A stretch of DNA of 64,000 nt from Isoetes taiwanensis. Taxonomy: Eukaryota; Streptophyta; Lycopodiopsida; Isoetales; Isoetaceae. The notes below the pieces were generated by a model. It made no database searches, was not told the origin of the DNA, and was given only the letters and a program-made list of their open reading frames with translations. The stretch spans positions 30,039,305 through 30,103,304 of the forward strand of contig JAJEKV010000004.1 of the NCBI GenBank assembly GCA_021234155.1, in the 5' to 3' direction. How positions within the stretch are numbered: position 1 is the stretch's first letter; every line of letters begins with the position of its first letter. A program made the position numbers and the translations under genes. This document shows, piece after piece, positions 24,578-33,470 of this stretch.

Positions 24578-24660
24578 CACGTGGCGCCTCTTCAGAGGCT
24601 GAAACCGTGGCCACGTCAGCAATCCACTGCCACGTCATGGAGGGCATGGCCCACACGTGA
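24578..24660. promoter_or_regulatory. Four ACGT-core (G-box-like) motifs in a divergent intergenic region
   Basis: CACGTG occurs at 24,578-24,583 and 24,654-24,659, and CCACGTCA occurs at about 24,611 and 24,630: four ACGT cores in about 80 bp. ACGT-core elements bind plant bZIP and bHLH factors. They lie between the start of the minus-strand transposase gene and the first plus-strand exon at 24,849, followed by a CT-rich leader-like tract (24,720-24,790). This layout suggests a shared or plus-strand promoter. The transcriptional role is inferred. Confidence 0.5.
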
Positions 24661-24848
24661 CAATGGTTTTTATTATTGCACTTTTACGAGGTTCGAGGGT
24701 GCAGCCAGAATTAACTGCACCCTCTTCCTCTCCCCCCGACCATTCTTCCTCCCCTGTTTTCTCTGATCTCTCTTCCTCCCCTGTTTCCTTAGGCGCCCGC
24801 TTTACCGATCGGTGATCGATCGAACCGGCGATTCCAAATATAAATCTT

Positions 24849-25329
24849 ATGACAGCAGCTTGGTCGACGGATCAGGACGCTTCCAGCGCCGAAGTTCTCG
24901 CGCAGATTCATTGTTCGAGCGGGCGTTACCGCCTGAGAAGAAAGTGAGGCCCTTTTTAGTGCTGCTTTTTAGTTTTCTGTAAGTCTTTTAGTGCATTTTT
25001 TCTTATATTCTGTTGTTAGAGGCTCTTATTAATCCCTGATACAATTTACAGCCCGACAAATCCTTATTCACGCTTTGTCAACGACTATACCCACATGGAA
25101 GCGAACTCGGAAGCCTCCTCCTCATCCAGCAAATCTTCCAGGTATGTTTTTGTAATATCATACCCTTTTTTAATCTCATTTTTCTGTACTGTTCTCCACT
25201 GTTCTCTGTACTGTTCTCCACTGTTCTCTGTTTTCTCATTAATCTCATTAATCTTTGTATTGTTTTCTGTTTTTTGTTATCTTTTTCTTGCTTGTGGTTG
25301 AATTGAATACATTGTACAGGCACAAGTGA
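24849..25329 (+). CDS. Possible small three-exon gene at the start of the cargo arm
   Basis: An ATG at 24,849 opens MTAAWSTDQDASSAEV and runs to AGAAGAAA|GTGAGG (about 24,947). After an acceptor TTTACAG near 25,050, a second segment joins in frame (PTNPYSRFVNDYTHMEANSE, then a serine-rich end) and reaches CCAG|GTATGT near 25,140. A third segment after TTGTACAG at about 25,319 adds two residues and a stop, unless it is spliced again at GTGAGA. The spliced product would be about 65 residues. Both introns are short (about 100 and 180 bp) and AT-rich with good borders. No domain is recognised. This could instead be the 5' part of a longer transcript feeding the downstream exons. Confidence 0.35.
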
Positions 25330-25799
25330 GAATAGTGGTTAGAGTAGTAGCAAGCAACCGAGATAGAAATCATCGAGACCGGTGTTAGGAAGTAAGATAT
25401 TGCGAGCATTAACAAAAATAACTAGGAATGTCTTTCTCCCAAAGAAGAATTCGAATAGGAATTGCTTCACGTAATCTCCATTTCTAACTCACAAAGAAAT
25501 CCACTGCAGAGACATGCATAAGGGAGTGGCGAGTTGAGAATACTTCCAGCTTGCCAACGGTCAAGGAAGTACTGAGGCCTTCTTCTCGACTCATGAAGTC
25601 GAGAACTTCTCGACTTCATTGGCGCAGAAGAGGGAGTGTACACTCTAGGCCTGCTGGCGGGTTGAGGGATTCTCGACTTCGCGATTCGATTGCACAGACT
25701 ACCCAATGTCTTCACATTCTTTAGAACCTGCTGCAGCCTTCTCGACTTCGTGGAGTCGAGAATGTGATACCGCCAATGGCTCTTTGTGCGCCGCGGTGC

Positions 25800-26945
25800 C
25801 TCCACCCACCGAAGCCACTCTCCTTGAACCATGCTCATCGAATATTGCGAAGAGGACGGGCTCCGACCGGGTGGAGGGCCTCGGCGACTAACCACTCGAG
25901 GTGCTGGCCTTTCTCGACTCGTGAGTCGAGAAAAACGAACTCTAGTGCACTCTAGAGCTGGCTGCAGGCAGATCTCAACCACTCTCCTTCTATCTTCCCT
26001 CGGACATTGCGTAAGGGAAGTGGTTTTGACTGCCCTGGAGCCAACTCTTAGCAACCCAATTCTCAGTGTGGTCGGTGGCCTCTACCCAATCAAAGACCGT
26101 CTCCTTGAACCATCTTCGGTATTGCGAAGGGGATGGGCTCTCGATTGGGTGGAGGCCTCGGCTAACCACCTGAGTTCTTTGGCTGCTTTCACTCGTGAGT
26201 CGAAAAACGCACTCTAGTGCACTCTAGAGCTGGCCTGCAGACAGTCTTAAACACTCTCCTTCTATCTTCCTCGGACATTGCGAAGGGAAGTGTTTTTGAC
26301 TGTCTGCAGGCCAACTCTTAGCAACCCAATTCTCCTGTGTGTGGTCGCAGTGGCCTCTACCCAATCAAAGACCGTCTCCTTGAACCTTCTTCGTCGAATA
26401 TTGCGAAGGGATGGGCTACGATTGGGTGGAGGCCTCTACAACTAACCACGGGGGAAACCACGAGTTTCTTTGGATGCATTCTCGGCTCATGAGTGGGAAT
26501 GCCTTACCCAACCGCACTCCATGTGTACTAACCTGAGTTGGATGGCCAAGGCATTCGACTTGCGAAGTCGAAAGAATGTAGACAGAAGCCAAGCATTCTC
26601 GACTTCGCAAGTCGAGAATCCCTTAGCAGCCAATTCTCACAGTAATGCGGTAGCGGTGGCCTCGACCGGTCGAAGTCACTCTCCTTGAACCATCTTCGTC
26701 GAATATTGCGAAGGGAGGGGCTCCTGACCGGGTGGAGGCCTCTACAACTAACCACGTGGAAACCACGGGAAGCCAAGGCTTGCATTCTCTACAAGTCTTG
26801 CACTTTCTATTCTCCCCGTTTTTAGTCCCAAGTGCCTCTAGCCTGTCCTGAGCCACTCTCCTTTGAACCATCTTCCTCGAATATTGCGAAGAGGAGTGGT
26901 TCTGACGAGTGGGAGGCCCCTCCGACTAACTACAAGAGGATGCAT
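25800..26945. repeat. Five diverged tandem copies, about 180-300 bp unit
   Basis: A core beginning CTCTCCTTGAACCATCTTCG, then TCGAATATTGCGAAG, GGGTGGAGGCCTC and ACTAACCAC recurs at about 25,815, 26,103, 26,369, 26,672 and 26,856. The central CTTCGTCGAATATTGCGAAG is itself an imperfect palindrome. Members of the CTCGACTCGCGAGTCGAG family lie between copies. The array is inside the inverted-repeat element and noncoding. Confidence 0.85.
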
Positions 26946-27270
26946 TTGAACCGCATCTCACGGGCCTTAGTCCTAGCCTGATCTATGTACAACATTCCAA
27001 GTAAACAGTCCATGAAAAACACACCTAAAACGGGCTGTTTCTTTACCCCGATCCAATGTTTCCTTGCCGAGCATCTCTCAACCTAGAGAGTAAATCATCT
27101 CTCGAAGCTGAAAAATGCCGGACAAGGAAACATCAAAATCCGTCGAGCTTATCGCCAGCCCATTATTTAAACACATACGGCATGTTCTACAAGCGAAATA
27201 ACATAGGCATCTCTGAAACTCACCTCTTCACGCGGTAATTCCTTGGGGCCATCAGATCACGGATCCCGCG
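26946..27270. other. Noncoding stretch with a long imperfect hairpin
   Basis: AATGTTTCCTTGCCGAGCAT at about 27,055 is mirrored by GCCGGACAAGGAAACAT at about 27,117, giving an imperfect inverted repeat with a loop of about 45 bp. No gene is evident. Confidence 0.5.
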
Positions 27271-27273
27271 GCC

Positions 27274-27486
27274 TCACCCGTAGTCTTTGCTTCTTACATT
27301 TGGTCTCTTCAAGAGTGTATTCGCATCTAATACTTGTATCATCACGATTCTCGCGTATCCCCTTTCCATGGCGCCCTTGATGTAGAGTTCCCGTGTCGGC
27401 AGCTCCTCTCCGCTTCCTACCTTAGCTCCGTGCTCATCGATCAAATCAAGCGCTTGCAATAGGGCGCTGGTCGGGGAAAAACACAC
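27274..27486 (-). pseudogene. Unrecognised minus-strand coding-like segment
   Basis: A 70-codon minus-strand frame reads ALDLIDEHGAKVGSGEELPT, then YIKGAMERG, then ARIVMIQVLDANTLLKRPN. Its composition is protein-like and differs from the repeat-derived frames around it. Its D-x2-G ... V-G-S-G-E ... G-x-A-R-I-V pattern loosely resembles the segment upstream of the transposase at 24.1 kb (VDPFD ... LGVGIVK), so it may be another copy of that N-terminal module. There are no clear splice borders or partner exons. Function is not known. Confidence 0.3.
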
Positions 27487-28055
27487 ATATGCAAAGCGCC
27501 GTTAGCGCCTTACCGCGTCGCGGCGCCATTCCGGAAGTCGCTAACGATCGATGATCCCCTCCACCTCGAAGTTCCCCAATGCAGCGGGAAGATAAACTAC
27601 GCCCACTCACTTAGTCCCTTGATGTGATTAAATTTGAAATAGTGTTTGGGCGGGGCTAAAGCCGACCGTCTTTGTACCCTTTTTAGCCCGCTTTTTTCAT
27701 AAATGATTGCATGTCCTTAACTTCAAATTAAAGAACACGCCTCGATCTTTTTACATGCAGTCCTAAAAACTCACAACGCTGGAGGAAACTTAATTTACTG
27801 AGGGGGTCCTAAGAGGATGAGAGGGCATCTGAGACATGACTCCGCCCAAGAAGCGGTGGGCCGAGGGGATGCTTCTGCCAAATGGGCAAAGAAGAAGAGG
27901 AAAACACCCCGGGTGAGCTCGAGGTTTTTCTTTTGTCGGAATACCTTAATCGATCCATCCTTTCTTCTTGCAAAGATTCACCTCTGACTCACCGGTGATC
28001 ACCGGCGAACTCCATTCTTCGTCATCGAGGGACCGAGACGAGCTTCTTGAAACAA

Positions 28056-28230
28056 ATGGCAGATTCTTGGTGGTATGTCGAGGTATCGACAAGTGGGAAG
28101 GAGAAAGATCTGTTTCTACACCAAAGGGACAAGAAGAGCTCCGGAGACAAGTACAAGAAAATCGGTGTTGTGCTCTCCGCCTCTGCCCGATTCAAGCATT
28201 TAACACTACATGTCGAGGACTGCCCGGAAG
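28056..28230 (+). CDS. Putative first coding exon of the plus-strand cargo gene
   Basis: An ATG at 28,056 (CAAATGG) opens MADSWWYVEVSTSGKEKD, continues with a basic stretch (HQRDKKSSGDKYKK) and IGVVLSASARFKHLTLHVED, and reaches a donor-like GAAGA|GTAAGTTC at about 28,231. An earlier TTG at 28,047 is in frame, but the ATG is the natural start. The composition is coding-like. The next coding segment begins around 28,340. No named domain is recognised. It lies at the head of a run of co-directional exons ending near 32.2 kb. Confidence 0.45.
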
Positions 28231-28339
28231 AGTAAGTTCTATCGCACCAAAAATTAGCAGTTTCAAATTATTCTCACTCTTCCATGAGCAAGGCTAAGGG
28301 CACCAAAAAAGCCGGGCGCTTTTAAATTGTCGGAACCTT

Positions 28340-29112
28340 GGGTGGAAGGATCCGAAAGGGATGAAGGAGGCCTAACCCTAACATCCAAGGAGCTTGGTAT
28401 GGAGATTTCGAGTCGGGGAAAAACTGTTCAATACGGGGAGCTTCACTTCTACCAGTCTTTGAAGGCTCTACAACACTCTGGCGGTGGGGGATGAAGTTGT
28501 GGTTCATACACAAAAAAGTCCACCAAAAAACAAAGATGGGGATGATGACACCACACGGGAGGAATCAGATGACGAAGGAGACGAAGATATGGTCGACTCC
28601 CCAAACCTCGATCCAGATGATCAGATCAGGATTTCACAGAGAGGGGCACAGAAAATGGAGCGTCTAGCTCAGTATTATCCGTTGGGAATATCACACAAGC
28701 CGCTTCTTTGGACATTAGGCGGTGAAGGTTTGCAATCGGAGATGCCGTCTTGTTCAACCACGAATTTAATCCAAAGACACATGCCGGAGATTCTCGAACG
28801 ATGGTGCGACATCCTTGCTGCGATCCAATGCCTCGGGATGTCATACCTTTTAGCGGTCGGCAATTGAGTTGTTCAGCTGGAAGTCTGAGGAAGATCTGAA
28901 GGGAAAAGAAGTCCGGTTCTGGGTTGTAGACGGTCAGCATTCAGTGAGGGCGGCTCAAGTATTGCAGACGGAGAAGGAGGTGCCGCAAAGGATCAAGGAT
29001 AGATATGCCAAGCGAGAGTGCAGAGTTCTTTCGGCGGAGACGCCAGCAACCGAACTGGCCAGCATTAGCCACTGCCAGAACACAATAGCAGCGAGTGCCA
29101 GCTACGTAAGGT
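28340..29112 (+). pseudogene. ParB/sulfiredoxin-like domain segment with a DGQH motif, frameshifted
   Basis: The first part (28,360-28,485) reads TSKELGMEISSRGKTVQYGE, then LHFYQSLKALQHSGGG. A run of five G at about 28,485 breaks the frame; skipping one G joins it to DEVVVHTQK and a highly acidic linker (28,530-28,620). A helical part follows (QKMERLAQYY, IQRHMPEILERW). A second shift near 28,865 leads to GKEVRFWVVDGQHSVRAAQV and further on AETPATELASISHCQNT. The WVVDGQHSVRAA motif matches the D-G-x-H-R core by which ParB/Srx-fold nucleases and CTPases are recognised, although the following Arg is offset. The segment ends at AG|GTAAATA near 29,112. Assignment rests on this one motif. Confidence 0.45.
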
Positions 29113-29612
29113 AAATAACTCTCTGAATCTTTCCATTCTCGACTCGCGAGTCGAGAAAGCCCTGCCATCCTAACATTTCTTGGACATCATCGGGGTTTCT
29201 CGACTTCGAAATGAAGCCGTGAGTAACCTGAGAAAAATCAAAGGATGTGGAGCTTTCGACTCGCGAGTCGAAAAACCCTTAGCCAAGAAAAAAGAAATTA
29301 GACATTCAATGGGACTCTCGACTCGCGAGTCGAGAAAGCCCTGCCATCCTAACATTTGCCGATTATCACTGGGGTTTCTCGACTCGCGAGTCGAGAAAGC
29401 CAGGGTAATGCAGAAAATCAAAGGATCTAGCTTTCTCGACTCGCGAAATCGAAAGCCGGTAATATCTGAAAAATCAAAGGATGAGAGCTTTCGACTCGTG
29501 AAGTCGAAAAAACCAGAGAAGTAAAAAGAAAATTAGACATTCAAGGGACTTTCTCGACTTCAAGAGTCGAAAAAACCCGGCTACTATTTACCGCTTATTC
29601 CTGTGTTTGTAG
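29113..29612 (+). other. Predicted intron packed with palindromes and short tandem repeats
   Basis: Between the donor AG|GTAAATA (about 29,112) and the acceptor TGTTTGTAG (29,612) lie eight palindromes of the CTCGACTCGCGAGTCGAG family spaced about 55-65 bp apart. They are separated by recurrent pieces such as AAGCCCTGCCATCCTAACAT, AAAATCAAAGGAT and AAATTAGACATTCAA. The intron thus consists almost wholly of a palindrome-bearing tandem array. Confidence 0.6.
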
Positions 29613-30385
29613 ATACTTTCATGCTCGACATTGGTACATTGTCCTAATGCAGCCCTTATCCCCGACCAGATCATACACGCTGAGCAACAATGGAAAGCAT
29701 TGGGTTGTCCTCGGCCCTAAAAGGAAACAGGGCTCCCTCGGATAAGTGGAAGACCTTTGAGAAACTATGCAGATATGTTCTGCTGGAGGGACAGGAAGAT
29801 GACGAGGGAGAGGAAGAAGAGGAGAAGAAGAAGAGAACACCAAGGAAAGGCAGGGAGTCTCTCTCAGACCAATATGACCTCATTCTTAGCACTGAGGCGG
29901 TCTGGGAGAAATGGACTGACATATGGGCTCAATGGACAAGAGGCAAGCTGAAGGACAGCAATGGAGAATTTCCAAGCAGGCCGGACCCCAAGTTGTTTGA
30001 CAAGCAGTTCATGAAGAGGATACAGGGCCTCACGGACAAAGAAACGCTTGACCTACAAGGCAAAATCTTGGAGGGAACAATCCTGCTGAGGAAGACCAGG
30101 AGTTCTAAATTGCAGGACGCAAAGGATTATGCCACAGTCCTAAAGCGACAGCGTGCGTTAGAAGAAGGCATCACGGAGTTCTGCAACGTTGCATCTAATG
30201 AATACCATGATTTTGATTATTACAAGGAAAAGGCTGCCCTTGATGAGGAAGACATGAAGGAATTGAACCGTCTATGTCAACCCTACATCAACACCAAGCT
30301 GAAGCATAGCGTCAAAACCCTTCCTTTCCCCTCGAACGTGCTATGGCAATTCTCGAAAGGAAGCTTGATTTCGGGTGGTCCCATT
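29613..30385 (+). pseudogene. Coding-like segment of the cargo gene, unrecognised
   Basis: A 232-codon frame from 29,690 contains KWKTFEKLCRYVLLEGQ, a stretch rich in Glu and Lys (EDDEGEEEEEKKKRTPRKG), then EAVWEKWTDIWAQWTRG, FDKQFMKRIQGLTDKETLDL and a helical C-terminal half. Upstream, in another frame, QIIHAEQQWKALG looks like the proper start of the same protein, so a frameshift is likely near 29,700. The segment is helical and charged with no catalytic motif I recognise. It sits between the ParB-like and FCP1-like parts on the same strand and is probably one long protein or adjacent exons. Confidence 0.4.
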
Positions 30386-30389
30386 TAAA

Positions 30390-31233
30390 GGCGCACGATA
30401 GCTCCCCCATTTCTGGTTACTTTGGGACACAAGGGATTTGGTGGTGCAGAACCGCACTGACCCGTGGCACTATTTGCCATCAATATGATCAAGACCCCAC
30501 CCTTTTTATGACAAAGCCGACATAGAGCAAAGTTGGTACAAGACGTGTCACGGACATGACCGACCGGATACTTTCGCCCTTGTCTTTTGCATGCCGGCAA
30601 TCAAACAACCGCTTTGTCTCCCAATGGGCACCGATATTAACTTCACCAACAAGATCATGCACTCCATATACGAACTTGATCATGAGTGCGGACTTGGCTT
30701 GCCGGAAGGCACCAAGCTTTGCCAACATAGTTTTGGTTTTGATTTCAAGATCGGCGGTCGACTGGATAAGTGGTGGTCTAGCGAGCATCATTATCTCGAC
30801 AAGTTCATGATCTCTCAAGAGCGATGGAACCCCGGAAGGGGGGCAGGTTTATGGAGGATGTTCCATCGATGGACAAGGTCAGCAAAGATGGTGCGACCGG
30901 TCCTATACATAGAATTCCTATTCGCCAAGAGTTATCAAGTACTTCATAACCAGCTTGGTCGAGGAAGATCAAATTGTATGCGAAAGTGGTACATGAATGG
31001 CCTGTTTCTCTCGGGGGGCTATCTTTGTTTGGAATGAAACCTATATCCGTGGTTGGAAATAAGGACATGGTTGAAACCATTCAGTCATACACGGATCTGC
31101 TTCATGAGCATTTCAAGGGGAGGAAGACAAATGGAAGCAAAGAAAGACGACGAGGGGCGAGGGAGACAAACCCGACGGAGACGAGGATGTCGAAGGTTTG
31201 GACCGAAATCTTTGCCGAAAAACATTATTGAAA
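30390..31233 (+). pseudogene. Second coding-like segment of the cargo gene, unrecognised
   Basis: After a frame change at about 30,385, one frame (to about 31,035) encodes WYKTCHGHDRPDTFALVFCM, FTNKIMHSIYELDHECG, HSFGFDFKIGGRLDKWW and RWNPGRG. The end of the segment continues in a different frame as VVHEWPVSLGGLSLFG and ISVVGNKDMVETIQSYTDLL, with a shift near 30,965. It ends at GAG|GTGAGT (about 31,236). Clusters of Cys, His, Trp and Gly suggest a compact domain, possibly metal-binding (C-H-G-H, H-E-C-G), but I cannot name it. Confidence 0.4.
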
Positions 31234-31236
31234 ACC

Positions 31237-31400
31237 CGAGATTGAGGTGAGTTTACTTTGCTCTATCGGTGTTTCTCGACTTCGCGAGTCGAAAAACTCG
31301 CTTTCCTTTCAATACCTTTTTTTTTCATTCTCGACTCGCGAAGTCGAAAAAAACTCGTTCCTTTCGACGGATGTCATCATTTCGTGGAATTCGGTCAACG
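31237..31400 (+). other. Predicted intron with two palindromes
   Basis: A strong donor, GAG|GTGAGTTTAC, lies near 31,236. The following AT/T-rich stretch holds two members of the palindrome family (31,270 and 31,330) separated by about 60 bp. The acceptor is uncertain, somewhere before about 31,420. Confidence 0.45.
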
Positions 31401-31560
31401 ACTCCGGATCATTGTCAATGGATTCCAACGGTTCACGTCGCGAGGGAATGAGAATGAAAATCCGAGAGCAAGACACCGCCACGGCCGGAAAAGAACCTGA
31501 AAAGATAATGATCCCGCATTTGGATCCCGATGAACCGGAAATATGGTCGAGCCAAACTCC

Positions 31561-32224
31561 AATCGGGATCCACTTGGTCCCACCAAGCTTGTAATATTTG
31601 ACGTCAATGGAGTATTAGGCTGCAGTATATACCACGACAAAAGACGTCCCCGAGATTAACACCTCGCAGATCCCAATGAAAAACAGAGCATAAAATAGTG
31701 TATCCGAGGCCTAGAGCTAAGGAAATTATTGGTGGTGCCCAGCACGGATTCGGCGGGGCATATGGTCTTATATGGCAAAGAAAAATATTGTCAATGTTCT
31801 TGGTGTTCTCGGCATTTCAGTTTTGAAGTTCAAGTTCGTTTGGGGAAACGAAAGGGTCGAGCATGTGAAGGACCTCGATCCAGCCATCACAAAGGGGAAG
31901 CCTATAATGGTGAAAAGGTCGGATGGGGTTTATGAGCTATTCCAGGACTATGGCAAACACAACACGCTGATCATAGACGACTCATACACAAGTGCTATCA
32001 TAACGCCGCAAAATACAATCATTGCTAAGCCATATCGACCAAAGAATATGAGACGGATAGGTGGTTGTCCTTCGGACTCTGTCTGCCTTGGCGGAATCCC
32101 TCTTCGCCATTCTTGTCGCCCGATGTGCTTACGAACTATCCGAGCCTCACGGAACCCGATCCAGAGAGCAAGCCCGATCATGAAAGCTATGGACGACAAA
32201 TACTTTGGTGAACAAGAAGAGTGA
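31561..32224 (+). pseudogene. FCP1/SCP-like HAD phosphatase domain, frameshifted
   Basis: Two frames give the two halves of an FCP1-type HAD domain. The first has LVIFDVNGVLG (about 31,588), the nucleophile motif, with Asp at position 1 but Asn in place of the second Asp. After stops near 31,655, another frame resumes at about 31,760: GIWSYMAKKNIVNVLGVLG, KFKFVWGNERV, then NTLIIDDSYTSAI (motif IV, D-D retained) and TIIAKPY. Such domains remove phosphate from serine/threonine, as in RNA polymerase II CTD phosphatases. A D-x-N nucleophile site is common in an uncharacterised plant subfamily, from memory. The frame ends at 32,224. The upstream part (31,470-31,560, acidic, LDPDEPEIW) is in yet another frame. 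Broken in this copy. Confidence 0.7.
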
Positions 32225-32309
32225 CCCCGCTTTCAGATAGTCAAATTGTGTGAATATTGTAATCGAACGTGAACACATGTATTGACCATTTTGTAATGAA
32301 TATACTTGT

Positions 32310-32590
32310 ATATTGAGTTTTCGATGCCTTTCTCGACTCACGAGTCGAGAAAGGCATGCTTGTCGTGTTGATGAAATGCTTGTACAATCTATTATGATAA
32401 TGCTTGTACATTGGGTTTCCTGGGCCTTTCTCGACTTCGCGAAATCGAAAAGGCATGCTGATTGTCTCGTTGACAAAAGCATTTGTTTGCTTCCGTGTGT
32501 GATTGGATGCAACCATATTCTAATGAGAATGGTTGTACTTTGACTTTTATGGGCCTTTCTCGACTCGCGAGTCGAGAAAGACACTACTTC
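32310..32590. repeat. Tandem array of palindrome-bearing units, about 100-125 bp
   Basis: Three palindromes (32,329; 32,427; 32,555) each lie in a similar context. A stretch with TTGTACATTGGGTTTCCTGG or a near relative precedes GGCCTTTCTCGACT, and ATGCTTGT or TTGGATGCA follows. It resembles the array in the 29.1-29.6 kb intron but with a longer unit. Confidence 0.7.
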
Positions 32591-32718
32591 CCACGTCATT
32601 GGATGCAGTTGTATGGAATGAATGTTCTCCGTTGTAATTTGATTTCAACATTCTTTTCTTCGCTTTGACTAATGGCACCGTAATTGTTAATCATACTCTC
32701 CTTGCTCCGGTGGTTTAG

Positions 32719-33075
32719 GCACGATCCCACACCAAAGACAGATCCCGCCGTGCATCACGAGACCGCTCCAGCGACCATGCATCCAGCTCAAGGCCAAAGA
32801 AATACCGCTCGCACGCATCCCTGGCCACGCTACACTCTTGCCCTGCCTTTGGGACAAGGTTGCTCGCTAATTCGAGAGGTTGCTCGCTACACCCCGGGAA
32901 TAAAGAACAAAGAAGAACAAAGAGAAAGTCCAGGAAGCTCAAGGCATATTGCAAGCATTGCGTAACATCCACTGAGGTTGGGGAAGGAGCATATTCGATG
33001 AAAGGTCAGCGGGAGGCGAGTGGAGAAGTCGGGTGGACAAAGTCGGCCGGTAGCTCCAGAGGCACCTCCACGTGA
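32719..33075 (+). CDS. Putative Arg/Ser-rich basic exon near the right end of the element
   Basis: After an acceptor-like TGGTTTAG (32,718) a frame stays open for about 118 codons: ARSHTKDRSRRASRDRSSDH, SSSRPKKYRSHASLATLHSC, a cysteine pair (YCKHC at about 32,947) and a glycine/serine-rich tail to a stop at about 33,073. The beginning has the RS/RD dipeptide character of RNA-binding or splicing-related tails. No globular domain is seen. A likely polyadenylation-type A/T-rich region follows (33,235-33,300). It could be the final exon of the cargo transcript or a separate small gene. Confidence 0.35.
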   Translation, partial: ARSHTKDRSRRASRDRSSDHASSSRPKKYRSHASLATLHSCPAFGTRLLANSRGCSLHPGNKEQRRTKRKSRKLKAYCKHCVTSTEVGEGAYSMKGQREASGEVGWTKSAGSSRGTST

Positions 33076-33470
33076 GGCATTCCACACTCTTCGGTTGCCC
33101 CCAAGGCTTACAGACGGCATGAAGAAGCGCCCACAAGTTAATCCCCTAAGGTGGACCACCTACCAAGATGATGTAATCAGTAGTGACAAAGAAGACCGCC
33201 ATGGTCTCTGCGTCCATGTAAAATACATTGTATCTGTTCAATTTATTAATAAAAATTCTTTTTCAACTACATCTTTGGTTTCAAACTTTAATGAATTTCC
33301 TTTGTTTCAGTTGCATTGTTTTTGTTCTCGACTCGCGAACCTGGGAAAACTGCAGCACAGCTCGCATTCCGAGTTTTATTCAAAAATTCGAATTAAGGAT
33401 AGTTTTCGGGTCGGGGTGCTACTTTTTATGTAAATTAACCGGGTTCCGAAAAAAAATGGGAATGGAATGA

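Larger units (their letters stand above)
25581..33341. repeat. Dispersed palindrome family, core CTCGACTCGCGAGTCGAG (about 22 copies)
   Basis: Copies occur near 25,583, 25,669, 25,740, 25,912, 26,187, 26,479, 26,550, 26,600, 29,134, 29,197, 29,253, 29,315, 29,377, 29,433, 29,489, 29,553, 31,270, 31,330, 32,329, 32,427, 32,555 and 33,327. The full form is TTTCTCGACTCGCGAGTCGA plus GAAA, a perfect 24-bp palindrome. A variant has TTCGCGAA at the centre. Some copies are degenerate on one arm. They lie in predicted introns and flanks, not in the parts with coding character, and all fall inside the 12.4-kb element. Confidence 0.95.

Noticed and set aside
25467-26217. Long frames on both strands across 25.5-26.9 kb
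   Set aside because: The region is a diverged tandem array with palindromes. The frames reflect repeated sequence, not a conserved protein.
29113-29612. CRISPR-like array of evenly spaced repeats
   Set aside because: The repeats are perfect palindromes, the spacers are themselves repeated, and the context is a eukaryotic intron. No cas-like genes are present.
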